From NCBI GenBank assembly GCA_027625915.1, contig JANTQA010000029.1:7192001-7256000 (forward strand): a DNA stretch of 64,000 bases. Reading direction: 5' to 3'. A program made the position numbers and the translations under genes. Numbering within the stretch: position 1 is the first letter of the stretch; the number at the start of each line of letters is the position of its first letter. The stretch comes from Anaeramoeba flamelloides (taxonomy: Eukaryota > Metamonada > Anaeramoebidae). Shown in pieces: positions 21,470 through 33,007 of this stretch. The notes below the pieces were generated by a model. The model saw only the letters and a list, made by a program, of their open reading frames with translations. It made no database searches and was not told the DNA's origin.

Positions 21470-22070
21470 ACCATTTCAAAAATTGAGACACATATGAAAT
21501 AATAAATTGAAAAAAAAAAATTATTCTTTAGTATTTGAGAACAATTAATCATTAAATCTGATTTTACGATTCACTTTTTAATGATCGAAAGTTATAAAAA
21601 ACTTCATATTTTCAAAATTAAAAAAAAAATAAAATCAAAAACTAAAAAAAAGAAAAAAAAAATTTTGAAATGAGCATGACAGATTTTTTATTACTGAACT
21701 TTTAAGATAAGATGTTAACAACAAGATTTTTTTCGAATAATTAAATTTATTTTAAAAGAAATTACATTGTCTCATTTACCTAGTGATTATTTGTCTTTTC
21801 GAAAATCTTTTTTTTTCCACATCATCTTTTGCAATAAACAAAAAGCATCGGGAAAAAAAAAGAAAAAAAAAATGAAAAAAAGAAGTCGATAAAAAAAGAA
21901 AAAGAAAAATTTCAAAAAAAAAAAAGAAAAAGAAAAATTAAAAACCAAAGAAAATTTTGAATATTAGAAAAAGTGATTCTGATCAAAATTTTTGAAAATT
22001 TTTTTTTTGATAAGAAATCTGTAATAAACTCTCAAAAAAACTTCCATCAATTAATTAAAGTGAGTTAAAA
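21470..22070 (+). repeat. Dispersed 0.6-kb repeat, copy
   Basis: Collinear with 36460-37040 from GAAATAATAAATTGAAAAAA to AAAGTGAG, including TGATTCTGATC and ACTTCCA blocks; inverse match at 14690-15280. Confidence 0.7.
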
Positions 22071-22557
22071 TTTTTGAAATATAATTGATTTACAAAAAAG
22101 TCTAGTAATTTTTTTTATATTTCTAATAATATTTTCTTTATAAGTTATCTATTGTTTGTATATTAACAATAAAAAATTCAGAATAAATATTAATACAGAT
22201 TGAATCAGTACACCTATTTGTATTACAACGATCATTTAACAAACATTTCGATAAAATTCTAATAAAATTATACAATTTTTTTTTTTATTGAAAGTTATAT
22301 ATGTCCAATTTCAATAAAAGAAAGGGAATAAGAAAAATATGTAGTGATTTTTAAACAACGGAATGTATTTAACAGTTTCACATTTTATTTTGGAGATTGT
22401 AGAGATTAAACCTCTTTTGGAAATGATTTTGTGATCAATAAGAAAAAAATAAATACTATTTTTCACACATAAAAATATCGTATCAAATCAAATTGAGATC
22501 AGAAACATTTTTTCTCATTTTTTTTTAAAATCTCGATTGTAAAATACAATTATCTAT

Positions 22558-22745
22558 TTCCAAGAAAGTGGGGCAAATTTATTTTAAAATATCTCTATTA
22601 AACCCAATTTTCAAAAAAGTATGTAAATATCCAAAATCATTAATTACCATTTATTGATTTTGATTATAATTCTATTTGTTCTCTTAGTATCATATTATAT
22701 AAAATAAAAGAGATTAAAATTTCTGATCTCGATTTTTTAGTATTT
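22558..22745 (+). repeat. Dispersed repeat, inverted pair with 49695-49890
   Basis: CCAAGAAAGTGGGGCAAATT, TATCTCTATTAAA, ATATCCAAAATCATTAATTA and CCATTTATTGATTTTGAT all recur in reverse complement at 49695-49890. No frame is conserved. Confidence 0.7.
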
Positions 22746-24289
22746 TTTTTTTGGGGGGTGGTGGTTAATTATTTTCTTTTTGATCAAAAAAAAACTTTTT
22801 CATAAATTGTAATTTCTCAACAAATTTTCAAATATAATTGAAAACATATAACTCTATTTTATTTTTTTTTAAAAATCATTTGTACCATTTCCATATTTTT
22901 CGTATTTTATTAAAAAATGGTCCTACACATTTCTCCAAAAAAAGTACTCTTTTGTTATTTTTTTCATTTTTTGGAGTTATTTTAACACAAATATTTTGAA
23001 ATCAATACCTTTAACCATTTATTCAATCGGTATTAATATTAAATTGAATTTAATATTGACAATAAATGAATAACTCCGTTAACAAAGATTATTCTTCATG
23101 AATTACAAAAAAAACACACTTTTTTGGAAATACTTTATATATAAATAAAAGTTGGACTTTTTGTATCTTTAATTCCAATATGATCTTACAAACAAACAAA
23201 TTAAATTATTATAAAAAAATCAGAGAATTATTGATGACAATTTTGAATATTTGAATACTAATATTGATATAAGATTATAAAATTAATTTTTAACTTAATT
23301 ATCACAACTTTTTGAAATTATCTAATTTTGATTGACACAAAACAGTTTCTTATTTGGTTTCAAATTCAATTTTTTTTTATTATTCTCGGCGTTTATTGGG
23401 TGATAAATTTATTTAATATTATATTTGAAAAATATTTTTATGTTTTCACATGTTCCCCAATCACTCCAAATCTTTGTTTTAAGTTTTCAAATACAGATTT
23501 TTGATAAAACGAACATCTTTTTTTCCAAGAAGAGGATAGGGATTTTGATTCAAAAATTATATTGTAACAAAAGGGGATTATTTTCATCTCAAACTAACAT
23601 AAAATGATTATTTTACCCAGTAAAAGGATTATACAAAACACAAAAAGGTTGAAAATGAATTGATTTTACACTTTAATAATACAATTAGTTTTAAATTGAA
23701 GGAATTTAACCATTTGAAAATGAGAAAAAAATTGAATTTATCTTTTTAAAAATTTGATTTTTTGAAATTGAGAATGTTTTTAAACATTTTTAATCAATTT
23801 TTTAGTAAGGTGAGATCATTAGATTTTTTTTTTTTTTTTTTGAATTTTTTCAACCAAAAATAGTCCAATTTAACAAATCCCATTTTTAGGTCTCAAGTCA
23901 CCCCTTGTATATAGAGTAAATTTCCTATAAATGACAAGAACTGTAAAAACTCTTCACGTTTTTTTATTTATATTTTTATTTATTAAATTTTTAACAATAA
24001 AATTGACACAATTGAATTTTTGTTGTATTTTATTGTTTTACTCTTGACAGTTTTTTCCGATTTTCAAAAATTTATGTTCAAAAAAAAAAAATTTTCCAAC
24101 TTGTTAGGTTAAAATTTATTGTAAATATTTCTTAAAAAAAAAAAAATAATAATAAAAAACGAAAAATAATGAGCATAAAATTCGTTTATTCGTGAATTGG
24201 GTTTTTAGTGAACAAACAACGCATAATGCATCTGTACAGGAATAAATAAACAAACAAATCAAAAAATCTATATATATATATATATAAAA

Positions 24290-26456
24290 TTATAAACTCA
24301 ATCCCCGAGGTTTTTTAATAGTGTCTCGTAGCCAAGGGTGCGAAAGGCATTTCTTAGCGGAACTGCGTTTGTTAATATCATAATGAAACATTGGGGTTAA
24401 AAAATTTGAAATATCTTGTGCATCTTTCATCGAAAAATTATATTTTTCTATTAGAATATTTTTAAGATTACAAAATTGCAAATTTTTAATATTTTTTAAT
24501 TTGAAGTCCGATAGATCTATTAATTTATGAGATCTGGCGCCAAACAATGAAAATTTTATTGGGATTATACCAAAGGTTTCTTGAATTAAAGCCAAATGGT
24601 CTTCGTCGATTGAATAATCTTCTCCTTCCTTCGGGTGGAAAAGATAGTCCCCTGTTAAAAGTTCAAAAATTATGCACCCCAAGGACCAAATATCAGCAGT
24701 TTCATTATAATCATTGCCAATGATCACTTCTGGGCTTCGGTATTCTCTTGTTTGTATTTCTGTGCTGAAATGGTTGTTAATGGGGCACGAATTGCCCAAA
24801 TCAACTATTTTACAATTAACCAAGCTCTGCATTTGTTTTGGTTTTTTTGTTGAAAATATGATTTTCTTATTTATTGTTGTTTTCTTGATATTTTTCTTTT
24901 TGTGTTTCAGGTTTTTCAAAGTGAAGATGGTGCAGTTTTTTAATTTTTGTTTTTTATTTTTTGATAATAAAAAGGGTCGTTTGAGTACGAATTTTTGTTT
25001 TTCCAATTTAAAATTAGACGTTTGTTTACGTATTAATTTTGGAGTCAAATTTTTGATTTTGTAGCAATAATTTCTCTTTTTTTTCCGTTTAATAGTAGAA
25101 TTCCTTTTAGTTTCCGTTTCCGTTTCCGTTTCCGTTTTTGGTTTCTGTTTCTTATTCTTTTCATTTCTTGTTCCCCTTTCTTTTTTCTTTTCATTTCCAC
25201 ATTTCTTTTCCTTTTGCGTCTTCATATGAAGATCATTTTTTTGATCGATACCCAAATCCTTTTTACTATCTTGAGAAAAATTAGAATTGTGCTCTGGTTT
25301 TTCAATAATCATTTCTTCCACTTTAAGTGAAACCACTTTAATGATTGGAGATGTTAAATCAGGTTTTAGTACTGGAGTTTGTCCGTTGACCAAATTATTA
25401 TTCTCATTTCTCTTAAAGCCACATTCATAATTAGGATTGCAATTAGTATTACTTGAGTCTTCTGTGCTCTTGATCGCTTTGCCCTTCTTTTGGGTTCTTT
25501 GTTTTGAATCCATTTTCTTCTTATACAGACCCGAATTTGTTGATTTTAATTTTTCCTTTTTGATCTCGTCCAACACTTTTTTACGTATTCTTGCAGTTTT
25601 GAGAATTGCTTTAGCATCTAAATTTGATTTTTTGATTTCTTTTTGGATTCCTTTCGAGACATTTCCAATCTTTTGGTACAACATTATATTTTCTAATTTC
25701 AAATCTGTGTGGATAATTTTGCATCTCTCGTGCAAGTGTTGCAGACCTTCCAGAATTTGGATTGCAATTTCCTTGACTTGTTGAATTGGTAACCCTCGAT
25801 AGCAATTTTTTTTTAACAGGGACAAGAGATTTTTTCGATCTAACAATTCAAAGACTAAACAGTAATGTTTCCCATTTGGTCCTTTGTGGAAAAAGCTTTC
25901 AATGAATTCCACAACTCTTCTTGAATTGGGCCCTTTTTTTGATTGGATTTTTGTTAAAAGAGCTGCTTCATCTTCTGCTACTTCACGATAGAGCTTTTGG
26001 CTTTTGACAATTTTCAACGCACAAAACTTTGCTTGGAATAAATCTTCAACTAACCATACAATGGAAAATTGGCCCCATCCAAGTTTACAGATAGCTTTGT
26101 ATCTCATCTTAAAAATTTCTCCTGGTTTTGTTGGGTGATATCCCCCTATTTTCAAAAGTTTAAAAAATGATTTGTTTTTTTATATTCGTTGTACAAAATT
26201 TTCTTTCGTTAATTAGTTACCAATTTGAAAGAACTGTTTTGGTTGAACTGAAAGGAAATGTTTGTTCCTTACCTGGTTTGTATCCTTTAAGGTTTTCTTC
26301 TTCACTTGAAATTTCACTTTCAGAAGACGATGAATAATTGAGGTTCTGCTTTTTGCTCTTTATTGATTTTTGATTTTTTATGATTTTATATGAATCTAGA
26401 TTATTTAAATTAAAGTCTGTTTTTAATTTGAATTGATTACCGAACGGGTTTTTCAT
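24290..26456 (-). CDS. SR-protein kinase (SRPK family), two exons
   Basis: CMGC kinase that phosphorylates Arg/Ser domains of splicing factors. Exon 1 is 26456-26273 and exon 2 is 26145-24290, with a 127-nt intron (GTAAGG donor, AAAATAG acceptor). Joining gives 679 aa and restores the SRPK-typical entry: a Ser/Glu cluster, then LKGYKPGGYHPTKPGEIF. The glycine loop is LGWGQFSIVW (about 83-92) and the ATP lysine is in ALKIVK (about 106). The catalytic loop is HTDLKLEN (D about 209; SRPK-type HTD rather than HRD), the metal motif DLGN replaces DFG (about 510), then YRSPEV. A spacer of about 285 residues splits the kinase between the catalytic loop and DLGN, as in SRPKs. It is Lys/Arg-rich and includes a Thr-Glu repeat encoded by a microsatellite. 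In SRPKs the spacer controls cytoplasmic retention. Very sure. Confidence 0.95.
25105..25138. repeat. Coding microsatellite (GTTTCC)n in the SRPK spacer
   Basis: On the gene strand this is (GGAAAC)n, read as alternating Thr and Glu (KTETETETETK) in the disordered spacer. Copy number is probably polymorphic without harm to the kinase fold. Confidence 0.85.
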
Positions 26457-27629
26457 AATTCTTTGTATTGATTTTAAATGTCAACACTTTGTTCAATCAA
26501 TTTTTGTAAAAAAATAAAAAGAAATGATTTTGTTTTTGAATTAATTTTGAAAAGTGTTTTTAATTTTTTTTTTTATCTGTTGGAGCTGTTTTTAAAAAAA
26601 ACGAAAACATTATTTTTGAATACATTCAATCATAGTCCGTGTTTAAATTGTCTTATATTGATTATTTTTTTTTTTCATAAAAGGTTCAATTTTTAAGATT
26701 ATTTCAAAAATGTATTATTATCATCTCGGATCAAAAAAAGTTCAAAGGCTTTGGGTTAAGAGCTATTTATTTAAGAAGGTTCAATAAAGTTAATTATTTA
26801 ATTTATTCTAATACATATATGAAAAATATTGTAAACAGATAGGTTTATATTTTGTCTGTTCTTTAAAAAGTATCAATTTTGGTTGGTGTCAAAAAAATAG
26901 CACCACTTTCAAAATAAATTGTTATTTTCTTTTTACTAACGAATATTTTCAAAGACTTCTAATTAGAATTTGAAAGAATGATATTTATTTATGAAAAAAA
27001 AATGGATCTCCTATCCCAAAATTAAGTTAAAAAAAGGTAATGTAAAAACTGTTTTAAGAAGGTATTGTGTTTGTTATCCTTTTGTTTGTGAATTACATTT
27101 AACAAACAAGTCTTGAAACAACCTTGAAGAATCAAAATCTTTTTTTTTTGTGATGATATTTTTTTTATTTTAGTATTTATAATCTAATTTTTAAAATTTT
27201 GAGTTTTTTAAACTCACCAATTTAGACTTAGCAAAACTGTGCCAAGAAATAAAAAGATAATTTTTTTTTTTCTTAAAAGCTTAGATTTAAATGATCGAAG
27301 AAACAGATAATAAATAATAAGAAAGTATGATATTTATTCCTTCAATTCAGCGATTAAAAATGAAATTCTAAAAAAAGGGATCAAAAGTAATATTTATCTC
27401 CAAAAATAGAGTTAATTTTTAAATGTTAATTTTTACCGATTCAAAAAGCAAAAAAATTTCAAAAAATTGGGGAAAATTTTCAGATTTACATTTGAAATTT
27501 GTATTTGAATTTTACTGAAAATATCCAGATCTTTACTTTCACAATTAATTTCAACTTAAGTGTACTATTTAGTAGTTAATTGGATGTTGCCTTGGTACAT
27601 GAGGGAAAAAAGGTATGGTTTTACTTACT

Positions 27630-27796
27630 ACTGGTATTTGAATTACAAATGGGAAAAATTTTCACTTCATTTTCAATTTCCTTTTTCAAAGAGAGTTTTT
27701 AAATTACAATCTACTTTATTTAGAACTCACTTTATGAAAAAAAAATATTAAAAAATTAAACAAATATATTTTCCCATTTATAATTAAAATACCAGT
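27630..27796. mobile_element. MITE, ACTGGTATTTG family (best-preserved copy)
   Basis: Left end ACTGGTATTTGAATTACAAA then TGGGAAAAATTTTCAC; right end is the inverse (TTTTCCCATTTATAATTAAA then ATACCAGT). TIRs are about 28 nt, total 167 bp, non-coding. Confidence 0.88.
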
Positions 27797-28309
27797 TTAA
27801 AAAATAGCAAATGTCACTTTTGAACCTGTTATATTCCTTCAAAAAATCACTATTTTACAAGTATCATGTTAATTAAAACAAATAATAAAATTCATTTAAC
27901 AGTAAAAAAAATACATTTGAACAATTTTTATAATTCAAAAAAAAGGAAATTTGATTTTTATAATTCAAACAGATCATTCAATATTTTGGTTAATTTTTTT
28001 TACAAAAAGAAAAAAATAAATTTGGATGTGTAGGAACATGTAAAAATTTCACATAAAGTTAGTTTTAATAAATTGAAAAATAATTTAGGATTGAAACAAA
28101 AAATATATTATTGATACATATTCCTTTGTTGAATTTAGTAAATTAGGAATTTGTTATAAATTTTTTCTGAAATATATAAAGACTTCTTTAAGTCTACAAT
28201 GTATTTCTTCAGTTCAATTTCTTTGACTCTTTAGTTGCAAATACCCATAAAAAAAACAATGTAAATTAAGATCTTTTATTTACCATTTCGAATTTTTTAT
28301 TTTAAATTA

Positions 28310-28341
<32 letters not shown>

Positions 28342-30349
28342 GGAATAATTTTGGTATTGATCTTGAAAAATAAGATAAAATAAAATCTTAATATAAAACA
28401 ATATTATTTTTCTACAATCATTTTCACGGTTTAAATAACTTCTGAATAACAATTTTTTACCAATTGACTATCAATCTTGCAAATAATAAAAAAAAATTTG
28501 CAAATGAATAAAGTTAAAAAAAATATAACAAAAAAAAAAAGTACATTGTGTAAAAATGGGAAAAATGATTTTGATTGTGAAAATTTCCGAAATGAATTAT
28601 TTTCTTCTAATCTCTATTCAAGTCCTTTTAAAAAAGGCAACTCACTATAAATAGACATATTTGACCATAAAATGGTATTTTTAACTAGTTACTTATCGTA
28701 GAGCCATAATGATGAGTAAGTATTGTTTTATGTTTTCACTTTTCAATTTTATTGGGTTACTAACACTTTGATTACAAATATATGACCTAAAACAAAACTA
28801 ATCTGATAAATATATTCTATAGTTTATTTCTAAGTATGTTTAAGTGGTTTTTTCAAGAAGAAAAAACAATAAAATTCATATAAAATATCATTGAATACCT
28901 TTTTTTTAGAAAAAAAAATATTTTAATTTTATTGATAAAAGAACAAATAGGCCAAAAAACAAGATAATTAGATAGATTTTGTACATTTTCTTAATATTGG
29001 TTGGGAATTTATTTCACTAATAAATATATATCTATATTAAATTAAACTCATAATAAGATTTTTTTACGAACTTGGGTTAATAAAAAACTTATATAATATT
29101 ACATTTTTATATTTTCATCTAAAAGATATGATCATATTTGTTCAAATTTTAGGATTGAAAAAAAAAATATGAAAAATATTATATTTTTTGAATAAATATC
29201 ACTTTTCATAATTTCTGGTATCTTTTATGAAAAAAATACTTAAAAACATGATCTTATATTAAAAATACATGAAAAATAAATCAAATATTGAATCCTTGAG
29301 GAGATTAGAAATAATTGATCATTTATTTTATTCTGAAATATTTATTAAATTTCTTGAAATTTAAAAGACTTGTCAATATACTTTTTCAAATATCAAGAAT
29401 ATACGAAACCAATTTTTCTAATTTAGATCAGGATATTTGATTAAAATTATTATTTTTTTAAGATGAATCCTAATTTGAATGGGTTTTATTTGTTTTAAAA
29501 TATTTTAAAAATTTAGAATAATTGTAAAGTCTATTGGTAAATCGAAACTTTTGTGTTGTTATAACTTGCATAAAAAAATAACATTAGGTTTTTAATTATT
29601 GAGTATAAATAATTAAATTAAAAAAGTATTTCTTTATTGTTATAAGTTGATTTATCAAAGTTTTTTCAAAAAATATTTTGTTAAAATTTTTAGATAACTT
29701 GTTTTACAATCTTTTTTTAAAAGAAAAGTATTTATTTGGTATGTTTATGAATAAAGAAATTATATTTTTTTCATGTTTAAAATACATTATCTGCTTTTTT
29801 TTTGAAATAAATTAGATTTTTTCTCATTTTGTTATTGATAAAATTTCTAGGTTATTTTCCAAATTGTATTTCATTATACTTTTTAGATATATATTATTGA
29901 TTTACTTTCTTCTTTGAGGAAAATATTTTTTTTTGAATAATCTAGAAATATTTTGGTTTTTACTTAAATGGGATAAATGTATCAAACTTATACCAAACAA
30001 TAATTCCTTTCTGAAAATAGTTTTTTAAAAAATATTTATCTTATTAATAACCCAGCTATTCCTTTCTTTTCAATTTCAATATTCGAAAAAAAATATTTGG
30101 ATTGATAAAATAATTTACTAGAGGATTTTCTATTGTTTGAAATACCTTGATATTAAAATAATTTAAGTAATTAAACGCTTACTATCTTACGAAGACAATA
30201 TCAATAGAAAAAATTAAAAAAAAGGGATTCACTTAATTATTGTACTTGGAACATGTTTTTATTGTTTTAATTTTTAATTTGAAAAGTAATAATTAGACTT
30301 TTTGATGATTATATTTATTATTACGATATTGGAAATCAATTCAAGATAA

Positions 30350-31430
30350 TATTAAAAAATCCTGATTTATCCCACTTTATTGTAAAAAAATTGTAAAATC
30401 ATGATTAAATATAAATTGTGATAAAGAAAATTATTCTTTTGAAATTACCTTGTATAGAATCCTCTAAATTTTCCAAAATATTTTTATCTTTAAATGTGTT
30501 ATAAAATTTATGAAAGGTTTTTGAATTATTTTTGAGTATTTGGAAATTTTGCAAGATTCAAAGATTTTAAAAAGGAAAGGTGTGGTTTTGTGTGTAAAAA
30601 AAAATTCATTTTTTTTTTTATTTTTTAACAAAAAAAAAAGCAAAATTAATAATGAATTTTATGATCAAGCAAATAATAATCCTTTTCTGCAATGTGTTTG
30701 AATATAAATTAGGTTTTGTTTCAAAAAATATAGTTATTACTTTCACCATTTTAAATAACAATCAAAAGAAAGATAAATTTTCCTAACAATTCGTGTCGAT
30801 TTCTAAAACCCCTTTAAACTCATTTTGAGTTTACTGTGCAATGTAAAGTTAAGAGAAGAAGGATAATAATAAAATGAAAATAATTGTAAAAAAATCTTAA
30901 TAATTGGTGATAATGTGGCTATATCATTTTTTAAGCTTTTGAAAGGTAATTTAAATACTTTTAACTCTCAAGGAATAAAGAAAATGTGTTATCTGAAGGA
31001 TAAATTCTTTAAATAACATCTGAAGATTTGATTTTTGTTTTGAATCTTTTTATAATTCAACATAATTTATAACCACCTTGATTGAGTACGAAACTATCTA
31101 TTTGTTTTTTATATTAATTATTGATCTACAAGATTGGTCGATCTATTAACCAAATCAATCGAATATAATAAAAATTCCTTGATCTCAACCTTGATTTAAT
31201 AAAGTATCTTTTAGGTTGTTTTTTCAAAGAAAAAAATTATTTTATCAAAGAATCTTTTTTTATGAACAAAAAATTTCTTTGTATAAATACTATAGAACTA
31301 GGGTAAGAGACTATCAACTATTATATTCTATTAATTTTTTATTACAATATTTTGAGATAAAACACACTTTTTTGAAAATTTTTGTGATTTTCAAGATATC
31401 ACAATTTATGATCTTGTCTCTATATTATTG
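30350..31430 (+). repeat. 1.1-kb dispersed repeat, copy 1
   Basis: Collinear with 37330-38460: shared blocks include AAAATCATGATTAAATA, GTGATAAT followed by GGCTAT, AAGCTTTT.GAAGGT-like text, CAACA.AATTTATAAC, and CTTGATCTC followed by CCTTGATT. Diverged; coding capacity not recognised. Confidence 0.7.
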
Positions 31431-32291
31431 ATTCCTCTGATTTTCTTCAATATAGCGATTTTATATAGTTTTACATTTTTTTTTAAAAATTTATCATGAA
31501 TTGAAATGGATATTTTCAAATCATCTATTAGATACTTATCTTGTAAGTTATTTGAACTTATCAAATCTAAACCCAATTTAAGTGGTTACTTTCTTAATTG
31601 ATTACAAACACTCAATAAAAATGTCATTTCATATTAATTAGGCCTTAGACTATCTTTTACCGAAAGATTAAAATAAATTTTTGATATTCAAATAGGTTTT
31701 TAATATCCCTTTTATTTTTTGTTCTACTCTGAAACCTACACTAAAAAAGTCTTTAAAAATATCCCAAAGAAAAGATATATCAAAATAATTTTATATTAAT
31801 GTCAATTAGTAATTAAAAAGTACTAATAACCCAGTAGAATTCAATATTTTTTCAATAAATCCAAAAAAGTCTTTTTATTTTGGGATTAATGGGTAATTTC
31901 CAATAAACAATTATTTTCCAATTAAAAAATGAAAATTTTTTTTATTCACATTCTCAAAAATATTTAAAGGAAAAATTAGTTGTTGAAACCCCCTAAACTA
32001 TTTAACGAATCGTTTAGAAATGATATTTTTGGACATTTAATTAAACTACCTTAGTGAACTCTAACATAAAATTTTTACTCTTTTCGTTTGATAGTAACAG
32101 TAATAATTAATAAATAGTTGGAAATTGAAATAAAAATTTTCATTTTTAATTGGAAATAACATTAAAATAAAAATTACTAAAAAACTAAATAATCACATAG
32201 TTTTCCAAAAATTTTAATGAAATGATTTCAATAAAAGTTGGAGTTCACCTTAATCATTATAAAAAGAGAAGATTTTAATTTAATCATATAT

Positions 32292-32460
32292 ACTAATATT
32301 TGAATTATATATTGGAAAAATTTTTCACTTCCTTTTCTTTTTCCTATTTCAAACAAAACCACATATTTGATCCTATTTCTTTGAAAACTCTATTTCAAAA
32401 AGAAAAAAATGGAAAAGGAAGTGAAAATTTTTTCACTTGGTTACTTGAAATACATGTATT
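32292..32460. mobile_element. MITE, ACTGGTATTTG family
   Basis: Left end ACTAATATTTGAATTATATA; interior GGAAAAATTTTTCACTTCC mirrored by GGAAGTGAAAATTTTTTCAC near the right end, which reads TTGAAATACATGTATT. Diverged ends, so the right boundary is approximate. Confidence 0.65.
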
Positions 32461-33007
32461 AATTCTGAACCAAACACTGGATTAACCCAATCATTTTACA
32501 TATTTCAAAAAGTTTCCTCAAAAGGGTTTTTTGAGGATGAACCAATAAAAGTTCAACACAACTATTATGTAAATCAGTTAAATCTCTTTTTTTTGATGAA
32601 ACAATGATTTTAAAAAACTTATTTTTGAACTTTATAAATTCCACTTAGCAAAAGAAGAAATAGAAAAATATTTCTTATTAAAAAATTTCGATAACATAAA
32701 GTAAAAGTATTTATTTCGATTTAAAATGAAATAGATCTACACTGTTACACTAACACCAAAATCATTTATTTTGTTCTTGGACAATTATGGGATATTGTGG
32801 AAATTCCTAAATTCTGATTTGAATCAAAATTAACATAACTCCAAATATTTCATTTTTTCTCAAACCAAATCTACCAAATCTTTCAAAAAAAAAGACTTCT
32901 CTCTACTTTTTCCTCAAAACCAAGGCATTTTCACGAAACCCAAACCAACAACTCTTTCGAAAAAAACCAAAAAAACAAAAAAATACAAACAAAAAGCAAA
33001 AACAAAC

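Larger units (their letters stand above)
19703..24289. other. Convergent intergenic region with dispersed repeats
   Basis: Between the convergent calnexin-like and SRPK genes. It contains a direct duplication of GTGGAATACC...ATTAATCAC...TGTGGAAT (about 20680-20716 and 20760-20797), a segment at 20860-21030 shared with 58500-58815, a 0.6-kb repeat copy (21470-22070), and an inverted match to 49695-49890 at 22558-22745. No gene recognised. Confidence 0.6.
26457..33007. other. Long intergenic region, very AT-rich
   Basis: Between the divergent SRPK and HIP14-like genes. It contains MITEs at 27630-27796 and 32292-32460 and one copy of a 1.1-kb repeat (30350-31430). A TA-repeat lies near 28311-28335. 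No gene recognised; frames at 26478, 27560, 31216, 32300 and 32459 lack domains and overlap repeats. Confidence 0.6.

Noticed and set aside
24714-25784. Plus-strand frames opposite the SRPK
   Set aside because: Antisense shadows of the Lys-rich spacer, giving Phe/Leu-rich nonsense.
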